Below are positions 7,334-15,014 of a DNA stretch of 35,233 bases, piece after piece. Made by a program: the position numbers and the translations under genes. The stretch's first letter is position 1. Each line of letters starts with the position of its first letter. The stretch is from JALYUA01 sp039931865 (GTDB lineage: Bacteria > Acidobacteriota > Thermoanaerobaculia > UBA5066 > Gp7-AA6), in NCBI GenBank assembly GCA_039931865.1, contig JBDTRB010000026.1, positions 1 through 35,233 of the forward strand. The letters are read 5' to 3'. Under the pieces are notes generated by a model. The model was not told the origin of the DNA, searched no databases, and saw nothing but the letters and a program-made list of their open reading frames with translations.

Positions 7334-8299
7334 ATGCGCCGCCGCGTCGCCATCGCCGCCGCCGCCGCGGGTGCAGGGGCCTGGGCGGGCGCCTCCTGGA
7401 TCCTGGCGCGGTCGCTCGCGCGGCGGCTGATCTCCGCCGGCGGGGTCACTCCCTGCGAGGCCAGCCGTGAAGGACTTCTCTCGGGGCTCGCCGCCGCGGG
7501 GGCCCGTGTCCACGACTTCCGTTTCACGGGGTCGCCGCGGACTTCCGACGAGCTTTCCGCGGTGCTCGCGACCCCGGCCGCCGGCCGCTCGTCGCGCACG
7601 ATCGTCTTCCTCCACGGAAAGGGTGGCAGCGCCGCCGAGTGGGAGCCGGACGCGGTGCGAGCCGTCGCGCTCGGGTACAACGCGATTCTCCCCGATCTGC
7701 GGGGGCATCGTCCGAGCGGCGGAGACTTCGTCACCTACGGCCTCCTCGAGCGGGAGGATCTCGCGGCGGCGGTCCGCACAGCCGAGGAGAGGTTCGGCCT
7801 GGACGCCTCGCGGCTCGCGGCGCATTCGTGCTCCGCGGGCTCATCGACGGCCCTCGTCTGGGCCGCGGACGAGCCGCGGGTGCGCGGCCTCTGGCTCGAG
7901 TCCCCGTTCGCCGACGCGCGGGAAATGGCGCGCCACTATCTCGGGATCCTGACCGGTCTGCCCCGCTTCGCGCTCGGCCTCACGACCACGTTCGCGGTCC
8001 GCCGCGCCCTCGCGAGCCTGAGCGCCGCCCTCGATGTCACCCCGGAAGAGATCCTCGCGTCCGACCCGATTCGCGCCGCGGCCAGGATCCACGTCCCCGT
8101 CTTCGTCGTGTTCGGAGCCGAGGACCGCCTCGCCCCTCCGAGATTCACGGAGCGCCTGGCCGAAGCCCTTCCGCCGGACACCACGTTCTGGAACCCGGCG
8201 GGAGCCGGCCACTGCCACCACGCCGACGAGCCGCAGAAAATGAACGAGCGCGAGTACCTCGAGAGGTGGAGAGGCTTTTTCGCGAGGGTGTTGGATTAG
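7334..8299 (+). CDS. Alpha/beta hydrolase with N-terminal membrane anchor
   Basis: This 321-residue protein begins with an Ala/Gly-rich hydrophobic stretch (5-25) that should anchor or export it. It then shows the alpha/beta hydrolase fold: oxyanion-loop HGKG at 94-97, the nucleophile elbow near Ser167, an acid in FGAEDRLAPP and a late His in GAGHCHH. The elbow reads S-C-S-A-G rather than the usual G-x-S-x-G, but Ser167 remains in the catalytic position. It resembles the FrsA/YqkD-like hydrolase group; the substrate (ester, peptide or lipid) is unknown. It ends just before a 7-base tandem repeat. The next gene runs in the opposite direction. Confidence 0.87.
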   Translation: MRRRVAIAAAAAGAGAWAGASWILARSLARRLISAGGVTPCEASREGLLSGLAAAGARVHDFRFTGSPRTSDELSAVLATPAAGRSSRTIVFLHGKGGSAAEWEPDAVRAVALGYNAILPDLRGHRPSGGDFVTYGLLEREDLAAAVRTAEERFGLDASRLAAHSCSAGSSTALVWAADEPRVRGLWLESPFADAREMARHYLGILTGLPRFALGLTTTFAVRRALASLSAALDVTPEEILASDPIRAAARIHVPVFVVFGAEDRLAPPRFTERLAEALPPDTTFWNPAGAGHCHHADEPQKMNEREYLERWRGFFARVLD

Positions 8300-8302
8300 C
8301 CA

Positions 8303-8323
8303 AAGGGCGAAGGGCGAAGGGCG
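8303..8323. repeat. Heptamer tandem repeat AAGGGCG x3
   Basis: Three exact copies of AAGGGCG occupy the 39-base spacer between two convergent genes, starting three bases after the hydrolase stop codon. See the findings on short tandem repeats. Confidence 0.85.
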
Positions 8324-8338
8324 TTAAAACAGGATCCT

Positions 8339-9301
8339 CTAAATAACGCGATTTCTCCCGCGCGACTTCGCCTCGTAGAGGCTCGCGTCCGCCCGGGCGA
8401 TCGCGGGGCCCGGCTCGTCCTCGCCCAACTCGAGCTCGGCGACGCCGGCGGAAATCGTGACCTGGCCGACCTCGCCGACACGCAGCTCCTCGATCGCGCG
8501 GCGCACCCGTTCGGCGAAGAGCCGCGCGCCGTCGAGCCCGACGCCCGTCAGGATCACCAGGAATTCCTCGCCACCCCATCGAACCGCGGTGTCGCCCCCG
8601 CGCGGGAGCCCCGACATGGAGCGGCTCACCTCGCGCAGGACCGCGTCGCCCGCGAGGTGCCCGTAGGAGTCGTTGACCCTCTTGAAGTGGTCGACGTCGA
8701 ACAGCACGAACGCGAGAGGGCGACCGTAGCGGCGAGCGTTCCGGATCTCGCGGAGCGCCGATTGCTCGCCCGCTTTCCGGTTCTCGAGCCCCGTGAGTTC
8801 GTCGATCAGAGCGCGCTGTTCGCGGCCGGACGCGAGATCGGAATCGGCGCTGATGTCGTTGAACAGGACGAGCACGCCGTTTCCGCTGGGAAGCCGGACG
8901 GGCCGGCTCACCCACCGGAGAGACCTCCACTGCGGAAACTGGATCTCGAACTCGCCCCGCGCCTCTTCGACCGCTGCGTGGGAGTCCCGGGTGCTCCGGT
9001 CCAGAAAATCGGGCGGCTCGTTGGAGGACCGTCGCAGGTCCCGGACAAACTGCTCGCGCGTCATCCGCTGCAGCCGCTCGGCCGGAATGTCGAACGCCGC
9101 GGCCACGGCGGGATTGGCGAAGAGAACGCGGTCGGCGTCGAGAAGCAGGACGCCCCCCTCGAGCCCCGAAAATGCCGCCTGGAGCGCGCCGTGCGCGGCC
9201 TCGAGCGTCCGGCGAAGCGCGCGCTCGGCGCGAAGCTCTTCGCGCAGACGGGCGACCTCGTCGACGGCGCTGATACCCGTTCCGACGGGCCCCGAAGTCA
9301 T
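8339..9301 (-). CDS. PAS-GGDEF diguanylate cyclase
   Basis: This 320-residue soluble protein has a short coiled coil (about 12-40), a PAS-like sensor domain (about 41-150) and a GGDEF domain. The catalytic motif is GGEEF at 243-247 and the metal site FDVDHFKRVND begins at 201. The inhibitory RxxD site (RGGD, 234-237) is intact, so it should be an active, product-inhibited cyclic di-GMP synthase. No membrane segment is seen, so the signal is sensed in the cytoplasm; no cofactor-binding residue can be assigned in the PAS domain. It is the last gene of a minus-strand run after rlmN, 58 bases downstream. A TAAGAT box six bases before the ATG suggests that it also has its own promoter. Confidence 0.93.
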   Translation of the reverse strand: MTSGPVGTGISAVDEVARLREELRAERALRRTLEAAHGALQAAFSGLEGGVLLLDADRVLFANPAVAAAFDIPAERLQRMTREQFVRDLRRSSNEPPDFLDRSTRDSHAAVEEARGEFEIQFPQWRSLRWVSRPVRLPSGNGVLVLFNDISADSDLASGREQRALIDELTGLENRKAGEQSALREIRNARRYGRPLAFVLFDVDHFKRVNDSYGHLAGDAVLREVSRSMSGLPRGGDTAVRWGGEEFLVILTGVGLDGARLFAERVRRAIEELRVGEVGQVTISAGVAELELGEDEPGPAIARADASLYEAKSRGRNRVI

Positions 9302-9307
9302 GCTTCC

Positions 9308-9313
9308 ATCTTA
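9308..9313 (-). promoter_or_regulatory. -10-like box before the PAS-GGDEF gene
   Basis: Minus-strand TAAGAT lies six bases (GGAAGC) before the ATG at 9301. The GGAAG is too close to the ATG to act as a ribosome site, which fits a leaderless start. Confidence 0.42.
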
Positions 9314-9359
9314 GACCCTCGGCCCGCGCCGGGGCCTCCTCTCGGCGCGCGGAGCCGGG

Positions 9360-10520
9360 CTAACGCACGCCCGTGCGGGCGCGGCGCGGATCCTCGGTTC
9401 GGCCCTTCAGCTGCCCGCAGGCTGCCTGCGCGTCCGGGCCGCGGCTGCGCCGGACGGTCACCGGGATTCCGGCTCCGGAGAGCCTCGCCGCGAACCGGTC
9501 GATCGTGTCTTCAGAAGGCCTCTTCCAGCCGGCCAGATACACCGGGTCCTCGTTCAACGGGATGACATTCACCTTCACGCGCAATCCCGCGAGCAGGCGC
9601 GCAAGACGGCCGGCTTCCTCGGGCGAGTCGTTCACTCCGGCGATCAGGACGTACTCAGCCGTCATCCGCCGATGCGACTCGAGCGGCCAGGCGCGCATCG
9701 CGGCGACGACGCCCTCCAGGGGATACGTACGCGTGATCGGCATGAGCCGTCCGCGGGTCTCCGGGTCCGCCGCGTTGATCGACACCGCGAGGTTCGGGCG
9801 GCGCTCTCGGCCGGCGAACCGGGGGAACGCGGGCGTGATGCCGGACGTCGAGACCGTGACCCGCCGCGGCGACACCTTCTCGAACAGGACGTCGAGCGCT
9901 CCCGAAACACCGTCGGGGTTTAAGAAGGGCTCCCCCATTCCCATGAAGACGACGCGCAGTCCTTCGATGGTCCGGCCGCGATCGTCGAGGACCGCGTAGA
10001 GCTGACCGAGGATCTCTCCCGCGGTCAGGTTGCGCCCCGCGCCGAGCCGGCCCGTCACGCAGAACACGCAGTCGACGGCGCAGCCGGTCTGAGATGAAAG
10101 GCAGACGGTGAACTTCGCGAGCGGTGCGCCCGCGGCGCCGGGCGACGGGGGCGGCGGGTCGGGCATGCCGGCCGGATTGACCCGCGCGTCCTCGAATTCG
10201 TTGACCTCGGAGAACGAACGGGTCCCCGGCATGAACACCGCCTCGATCAGGGCCCCGTCGCTCAAGCGGAGCCCGTACTTCACGCTGCCGTCGGAAGAGA
10301 CCTCGCGCCGGGCGATCTCCGGGAGGGCGAGCGGCGCTTCTCGCGCCAGCCGTTCGCGGAGGCCTGCCGGGAGCTCCCGCATTCGCCCGTAGTCGCGGTA
10401 CCCCCTGCCGTGCAGCCCTTCGAAGATCTGTCTGCCGCGGTAGCGCGGCAGCGACCAGGACTCCGCCTGCCGCTCCCAGTCGGAAGCGGTCGCGCCGAGC
10501 GGATCGAAGGGATGCGTCAT
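9360..10520 (-). CDS. rlmN: Dual-specificity 23S rRNA/tRNA adenine-C2 methyltransferase RlmN
   Basis: The product is 386 residues from the ATG at 10520. It is the radical SAM enzyme that methylates C2 of an adenosine in 23S rRNA (A2503 in E. coli) and in some tRNAs (A37). The 4Fe-4S ligands are Cys147, Cys151 and Cys154. Cys140 and Cys368 correspond to the two mechanistic cysteines, the latter being the methyl-carrying one in QAACGQL. A roughly 30-residue Pro-rich insertion (about 104-134) lies just before the cluster motif, where typical RlmN has only a few residues. A TTG at 10535 could extend the protein by five residues. It follows a conserved unknown gene by 90 bases. No ribosome site is obvious. 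Confidence 0.93.
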   Translation of the reverse strand: MTHPFDPLGATASDWERQAESWSLPRYRGRQIFEGLHGRGYRDYGRMRELPAGLRERLAREAPLALPEIARREVSSDGSVKYGLRLSDGALIEAVFMPGTRSFSEVNEFEDARVNPAGMPDPPPPSPGAAGAPLAKFTVCLSSQTGCAVDCVFCVTGRLGAGRNLTAGEILGQLYAVLDDRGRTIEGLRVVFMGMGEPFLNPDGVSGALDVLFEKVSPRRVTVSTSGITPAFPRFAGRERRPNLAVSINAADPETRGRLMPITRTYPLEGVVAAMRAWPLESHRRMTAEYVLIAGVNDSPEEAGRLARLLAGLRVKVNVIPLNEDPVYLAGWKRPSEDTIDRFAARLSGAGIPVTVRRSRGPDAQAACGQLKGRTEDPRRARTGVR

Positions 10521-10610
10521 AAAGGGTGTCCGCAAGGGTGTCAGCCCGGCCGGATCGGGCGCGGACGTCGTGGAGAACGCGGCGCTCGCGCGAGACCTTC
10601 CCGATCCCGA

Positions 10611-10994
10611 CTAATCGCTCCGGGAGCGAACCGGGCGGCGGGCAGGCGCGACGCGGCGGCGGACGGGGCGGCGCGACCGGACTTTGCGGGTCGGGTCGAT
10701 GCCCAGGGATTTCAAGAGCCGGAGATCCTTGACGTTGATCCGGAACGCGGCGCGCTCTTCGACGAGTGTCTCGTCCGGTTCCTTGCCGGAGGTGACGAGA
10801 CGGCGCCGTCCGCCGCCGCCGCGGGGCTCGCGCTTGTTCACGCCGACTTTCGCGTCGAGAACCATGTACAGGTTGTAGCCCTCGTCGCGGATGCGCTGAA
10901 TGGATTCGTGCACGCGACCCGAGCCGGAGATCGACTCGTTGATCGCCTGCCCGAGCTCCTTCAACATCTGGCGGAGGTGGTCGTTCAATTCCAT
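10611..10994 (-). CDS. Conserved protein of unknown function with basic tail
   Basis: This 127-residue protein has a helical, acidic first half (MELNDHLRQMLKELGQAI...) that runs into a short beta-like segment NLYMVLDAKVGV near 41-52. It ends in a strongly basic Arg/Pro/Val tail (about 105-127) that could bind nucleic acid. The first half resembles short conserved unknowns I associate with Acidobacteriota, but I cannot name a family. A GATAAT box (minus strand, 11005-11010) lies 10 bases before the ATG. The gene heads a minus-strand run into rlmN and the PAS-GGDEF cyclase and diverges from thrC. Confidence 0.7.
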   Translation of the reverse strand: MELNDHLRQMLKELGQAINESISGSGRVHESIQRIRDEGYNLYMVLDAKVGVNKREPRGGGGRRRLVTSGKEPDETLVEERAAFRINVKDLRLLKSLGIDPTRKVRSRRPVRRRVAPARRPVRSRSD

Positions 10995-11004
10995 GGCCGC
11001 GGCG

Positions 11005-11010
11005 ATTATC
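11005..11010 (-). promoter_or_regulatory. -10 box of the 127-residue unknown
   Basis: Minus-strand GATAAT (five of six consensus bases) ends 10 bases before the ATG at 10994, which allows a leader of only a few bases. Confidence 0.42.
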
Positions 11011-11056
11011 GCTTCCAGTTCTCGGAAGCGTCAAGGCGAAGAAAGGGGATCGGTGC

Positions 11057-11065
11057 TGTTATAAT
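11057..11065 (+). promoter_or_regulatory. Extended -10 promoter upstream of thrC
   Basis: TG-T-TATAAT is a perfect extended -10 (TGn plus consensus hexamer); such promoters need little -35 contact. The predicted transcript starts near 11072. The hexamer is nearly symmetrical, so the opposite strand (TTATAA) could also serve the divergent gene. Confidence 0.6.
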
Positions 11066-11090
11066 GTTCTCGCTCACGACCTCCGCGAAT

Positions 11091-11115
11091 GCGCCGTCCT
11101 CCCGGCGTATTTTTT
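11091..11115 (+). terminator. Terminator-like hairpin in the thrC leader
   Basis: CGCCG (11092-11096) pairs with CGGCG (11103-11107) across a six-base loop, with a G-T closing pair outside, and is followed by TATTTTTT. This has the form of a small intrinsic terminator about 40 bases after the predicted start of the 11060 promoter and 67 bases before the thrC GTG. It could act as an attenuator, or the stem may be too short to matter. Confidence 0.4.
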
Positions 11116-11167
11116 CCTCCGCGATCTCACGCTCCTGCGCCTGTCGGATCTCGTCCTGACGCGCTGA

Positions 11168-11173
11168 TAGCCT
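11168..11173 (+). promoter_or_regulatory. -10-like box eight bases before the thrC GTG
   Basis: TAGCCT fits TANNNT, lies eight bases before the GTG at 11182 and has no ribosome site after it. It supports a leaderless thrC start separate from the upstream extended -10 promoter. Confidence 0.4.
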
Positions 11174-11181
11174 GTGCTGCC

Positions 11182-12336
11182 GTGAGCGCCGCGTTCTCTT
11201 CGTTTTCGCACCTCGAGTGCACACGCTGCTCGGAGCGTCTGCCGAAGAACGACGGCGCGAACCTCTGCCCCCGATGCCGCGGCCCACTCTTCGCCCGCTA
11301 CACGCCGCCGCCGCTCGACCGCCAAGCGACGGCGGGGCGCGCGCGATCGATGTGGCGGTGGAACGAGATGATGCCGGTCGAGAATCCGGCGAACGTCGTT
11401 TCGCTCGGCGAGGGCGGAACGCCGCTGCTTTCCGCGCCGAGGCTTTCCGCAGCCGGCGGATTCACGGACCTCTGGATCAAGGACGAAGGAAACAATCCTT
11501 CCGGGTCGTTCAAGGCGCGCGGGCTTTCGGCGGCGGTGTCGCGCGCGAAGGAGCTCGGCCAGGCGGCGATCGCCGTGCCCACGGCCGGAAACGCCGGCGG
11601 CGCCGCGGCCGCCTACGCCGCGCGGGCCGGGCTCGCCTGCCACGTCTTCATGCCCGCGGACACGCCGCCGGTGTTTCGCGTCGAGTGCGAGCGATACGGC
11701 GCGACCGTCACCATGGTCGACGGCCTCATCGACGCGTGCGGGAAGCTGGTGGCCGAGCGCGCGCCGGTCGAGGGCTGGCACGACGTCTCGACGCTCAAGG
11801 AGCCGTACCGCGTCGAAGGCAAGAAGACGATGGGATACGAGCTCGCGGAAGACTTCGGCTGGGAGCTCCCGGACGCGGTGCTCTACCCGACCGGGGGCGG
11901 CACCGGCCTGATCGGGATGTGGAAGGCGTTCGAAGAAATGGAGGCGCTCGGCTGGATCGGCAAGCGCCGGCCCCGGATGTTCTCGGTGCAGGCGGCGGGC
12001 TGCGCGCCGATCGTTCGCGCGTTCGAGCAGGGTCGGCCCGTCTCGGAGAAGTGGGAAAACGCATCGACCTACGCGTCGGGCCTGCGCGTCCCGAAGGCCT
12101 ACGCGGACGACCTCATCCTCTCCGCGGTCCGGGCGTCGGGCGGCACCGCGATCGCGGTGGACGACGATGCGATGCGGCGCGCAAGCGACGAGATCGGCGC
12201 TTGCGAGGGTCTCTTCGTCGCGCCGGAAGGCGGCGCGGTCTGGGCGGCTGCGAAGGCGCTTCGCGATTCCGGCGTTCTCGATCCCGACGCGCGCATCGTT
12301 CTCTTCAACACGGGGACCGGCTTCAAGTACCTCTGA
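11182..12336 (+). CDS. thrC: Threonine synthase
   Basis: The product is 384 residues from the GTG at 11182. It is the PLP enzyme that converts O-phosphohomoserine to threonine in the cytoplasm. The N-terminus has a zinc-ribbon pair, CTRC (13-16) and CPRC (29-32), as in many archaeal and actinobacterial threonine synthases. The PLP lysine is Lys110 in the block NPSGSFKARG. The phosphate-binding TGGGTG loop and the late NTGTGFKYL ending are also present. An ATG at 11089 would add 31 residues (MRRPPGVFFPP...) that look unlike the family and cross a terminator-like hairpin, so I prefer the GTG; the choice is not certain. The fused radical SAM gene follows after 32 bases with its own TATAAT. No hom or thrB gene is in view. 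Confidence 0.9.
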   Translation: MSAAFSSFSHLECTRCSERLPKNDGANLCPRCRGPLFARYTPPPLDRQATAGRARSMWRWNEMMPVENPANVVSLGEGGTPLLSAPRLSAAGGFTDLWIKDEGNNPSGSFKARGLSAAVSRAKELGQAAIAVPTAGNAGGAAAAYAARAGLACHVFMPADTPPVFRVECERYGATVTMVDGLIDACGKLVAERAPVEGWHDVSTLKEPYRVEGKKTMGYELAEDFGWELPDAVLYPTGGGTGLIGMWKAFEEMEALGWIGKRRPRMFSVQAAGCAPIVRAFEQGRPVSEKWENASTYASGLRVPKAYADDLILSAVRASGGTAIAVDDDAMRRASDEIGACEGLFVAPEGGAVWAAAKALRDSGVLDPDARIVLFNTGTGFKYL

Positions 12337-12352
12337 CCCCCGCCGAGGCCCG

Positions 12353-12358
12353 TATAAT
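12353..12358 (+). promoter_or_regulatory. Consensus -10 box of the fused radical SAM gene
   Basis: A perfect TATAAT ends 10 bases before the ATG at 12369, so the leader would be only a few bases long. It overlaps an alternative ATG at 12357, making that start unlikely. Confidence 0.55.
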
Positions 12359-12368
12359 GCGCGGTTCC

Positions 12369-14963
12369 ATGAAGTACGCCTCCCTGCGCCCCCTTCTCGA
12401 CCCGATCCTCCCGACGGTGGAAAAGCCGGGCCGGTACATCGGTATCGAGCGCAACGTCATCCGCAAGGACCTCTCGTCGGCGGCGGTGACGCTCGCGCTC
12501 GCCTTTCCGGACACCTACGAGATCGGGATGAGCCACACGGGACTCAAGATCCTGTACGAGCTCGTCAACCGTCGTCCGGAGCTCGCCTGCGAGCGCGTGT
12601 ACGCGCCGTGGACCGACCTCGAGGCGAAGATGCGGTCGAACGGCATCCCGCTGTTCTCGACCGAGTCGTTCGCCCCGGCGGCGGACTTCGACGTGCTGGG
12701 CTTCTCGCTCCAGGCGGAGGTCAACTACTCGAACATCCTGAACATGCTCGACCTCGCCGGCGTCCCGGTCTGGCAGCGCGACCGCCGGGACTCCGACCCT
12801 CTCGTGCTCGGCGGCGGACCCTGCACCGCCAACCCCGAGCCCATCGCGGACTTCTTCGACGCGTTCCTGATCGGCGACGCGGAAGAAGCGCTGCTTCGTT
12901 TCCTGGACGCCTATAGAGAAGGGCGCGACGCGGGGCTCTCCCGTCGCGACCTGCTCGCGCGGCTCTCGCAGATCGAAGGCATCTACGTCCCGTCGTTCTA
13001 TGACGTCTCGTACTCCGACGACGGACGCATCTCCGCGATCGCCCGCAACGACCCCCGCGCGCCGGAGACTCCCAAGCGGACCTGGGTCCCCGTCCTGAAG
13101 CCCGAGTACTACCCGGATAAGCCGATGGTGCCGTCCGTCGAGATCGTGCAGGACCGGCTCGGGTTGGAAGTCATGCGCGGCTGCACCCAGGGGTGCCGGT
13201 TCTGCCAGGCCGGGTACTGGTACCGGCCTGTGCGCGAGCTCGACCCTGACGACGTCGCGGCGATGACGACGAAGTTCATCGCCGAGTCGGGATGGAGCGA
13301 GGTCGGGCTGCTTTCGCTTTCGACCGCGGACTACTCCCAGATCGAGCCGCTCGTGAAGTGCCTCGCGCCTCAGCTCTCGGACCGGCGCGTGTCGATCTCG
13401 CTCCCGTCGCTGCGCGCCGAGGCGTTCTCCGTCGGGCTCGCCGACGCGGTCTCCGAGGTGCGCAAGTCCGGATTCACGTTCGCACCGGAGACCGGCTCCG
13501 ACCGGCTGCGCCGGGTGATCAACAAGACGTTCACGAACGCCGACATGGTGCAGGCAGCCGACTTCGCGTTCTCGCGCGGCTGGGACCTGATCAAGGTGTA
13601 CACGATGATCGGGCTGCCGACCGAGACCTCGCCGGATCTCGACGAGCTCGTCATCCTCGTGCAGGACATCCTGAAGCAGGGCCGTAAGCACGGCCGCAAG
13701 GAAGTGAACGTCTCGATCGGCTCGTTCGTGCCGAAGTCCTGGACCCCGTTCCAGTGGGCGCCGTTCGACGGCGTCGACATCCTCGAGCGCAAGCTGGCAT
13801 ATTTGAAAGACCGCTTCCGGAACGTGCGCGGCGCGAAGATCAAGTGGCACGAGCCGCGCGAGGCGGAAATCGAGTGCGTCCTGTCGCGGGGCGACCGGCG
13901 CATGGGCCGGGTGCTGCACACCGCGTGGACCTCCGGCGTGCGCTTCGACGGATGGAGCGAGCACTTCCGCTATGACCTCTGGATGAAAGCCTTCGAAACC
14001 GAAGGCATCCCGAAGGAGGCCTATCTCCGCGCATACGATCTCGACGAGATCCTGCCGTGGGACATCCTCGACGTTTCGATCCGCAAGCGCTTTCTGCAGA
14101 TCGAGCTCATCAAGGCGAAGAAGGAGATGCGCACCGAGGACTGCAAGTGGGGTCACTGCTACGCTTGCGGGGTCCCCGGAAACGGCGAAGACACGGTGCT
14201 CGCGACCGCGATGGCCGGGCGGCTGCCCGCGGCGTTGGACTCCGCGCGAGCCTCAGACCCGGCGTCCTACCGCGACGTGGCGAAGGGCGCCGCGTACCGG
14301 CAGAAGGCGCTTCCCGATCTCCCGTCGGCCGCCCGTGGCCCCCGAGTCTTCACGGGAACGCCTCGCCGGTATCGCATCTCGTTCGACAAGACGGGCGACG
14401 CCCGCTTTCTCTCGCACCGGAACACGATGGACGTGTTCGAGCGCGCGATACGCGCCGCCGGACTCCCCGCCCGGTACAGCGAGGGCTTCAACCCGCACAT
14501 GAAGCTGTCGATGGGCCCGGCTCTGCCGCTCGGGCTCGAGAGCCGCCACGAGGTCTTCGATCTCGAAGCCGTCGGCGCGTTCCCGGAAGACGCGGCCCGG
14601 CAGATCGAGGAGAAGCTGCCGCCCGGTATCGGCGTGCTCGAAGTGCGGGAGCTCGGTCCAGCGGAGCGCTCGCTCTCGCGCTCCGTCAAGGGCGCGAAGT
14701 ACGCGGTGCGGCTCGCCTCGAACGAGCAGGTCGCCCGGGCGGGAGATGCTGTGGCGAACGGATGGAGCGAGTCCGTCCCGGCGCTGCGCGCGCTCTCCCT
14801 CGAGACCGGTCCCGCGGGCTCGCGGCTCCTCTTCGAAGTGAATCTCGACCAGACCGCCGGAGAGACGACGACGCCGAAGAAGGTCCTCGAGAAACTTCTG
14901 GCGATCGCGCCCGAAGACCAGGCGACGCTGTCGGTGACCCGCGAGGCCACGGTCCTGGGATAG
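12369..14963 (+). CDS. Fused B12-like/radical SAM/DUF2344 protein
   Basis: This 864-residue protein joins an N-terminal B12-binding-like region (about 1-200), a radical SAM core with CTQGCRFC (Cys272, Cys276, Cys279), and a C-terminal DUF2344 domain (about 665-860, with the RYRISFDKTG...FLSHRN and SEGFNPHMKLSMGPALPLG blocks). A further CxxxxCxxC cluster (Cys592, Cys597, Cys600) lies between them and may bind a second Fe-S centre. The arrangement matches the TIGR03960-plus-TIGR03936 fusion family, which has no proven reaction. Elsewhere such genes often neighbour rne/rng; here the neighbours are thrC and a pterin enzyme. A longer open frame reaches back to 11217, but that part is the shadow of thrC. 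Confidence 0.9.
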   Translation: MKYASLRPLLDPILPTVEKPGRYIGIERNVIRKDLSSAAVTLALAFPDTYEIGMSHTGLKILYELVNRRPELACERVYAPWTDLEAKMRSNGIPLFSTESFAPAADFDVLGFSLQAEVNYSNILNMLDLAGVPVWQRDRRDSDPLVLGGGPCTANPEPIADFFDAFLIGDAEEALLRFLDAYREGRDAGLSRRDLLARLSQIEGIYVPSFYDVSYSDDGRISAIARNDPRAPETPKRTWVPVLKPEYYPDKPMVPSVEIVQDRLGLEVMRGCTQGCRFCQAGYWYRPVRELDPDDVAAMTTKFIAESGWSEVGLLSLSTADYSQIEPLVKCLAPQLSDRRVSISLPSLRAEAFSVGLADAVSEVRKSGFTFAPETGSDRLRRVINKTFTNADMVQAADFAFSRGWDLIKVYTMIGLPTETSPDLDELVILVQDILKQGRKHGRKEVNVSIGSFVPKSWTPFQWAPFDGVDILERKLAYLKDRFRNVRGAKIKWHEPREAEIECVLSRGDRRMGRVLHTAWTSGVRFDGWSEHFRYDLWMKAFETEGIPKEAYLRAYDLDEILPWDILDVSIRKRFLQIELIKAKKEMRTEDCKWGHCYACGVPGNGEDTVLATAMAGRLPAALDSARASDPASYRDVAKGAAYRQKALPDLPSAARGPRVFTGTPRRYRISFDKTGDARFLSHRNTMDVFERAIRAAGLPARYSEGFNPHMKLSMGPALPLGLESRHEVFDLEAVGAFPEDAARQIEEKLPPGIGVLEVRELGPAERSLSRSVKGAKYAVRLASNEQVARAGDAVANGWSESVPALRALSLETGPAGSRLLFEVNLDQTAGETTTPKKVLEKLLAIAPEDQATLSVTREATVLG

Positions 14964-15014
14964 ACGGTCTACGCTCGCCGCGCTGAACGCTCAAACCTGA
15001 ACCGCAACTCCTGC

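Noticed and set aside
9360..11034. Overlapping minus-strand frame of 459 residues (9655-11034) as an alternative to rlmN
   Set aside because: It is Arg/Pro-rich shadow. The rlmN frame carries all radical SAM and methyl-Cys motifs.
11217..12368. Open frame that would extend the radical SAM protein to 1248 residues
   Set aside because: The extra 384 residues are Arg-rich shadow of thrC in another frame. The real protein starts at ATG 12369, just after a TATAAT box.
12099..14156. 685-residue minus-strand frame opposite thrC and the radical SAM gene
   Set aside because: It is a mirror frame of strongly coding plus-strand DNA and shows no domain motifs.
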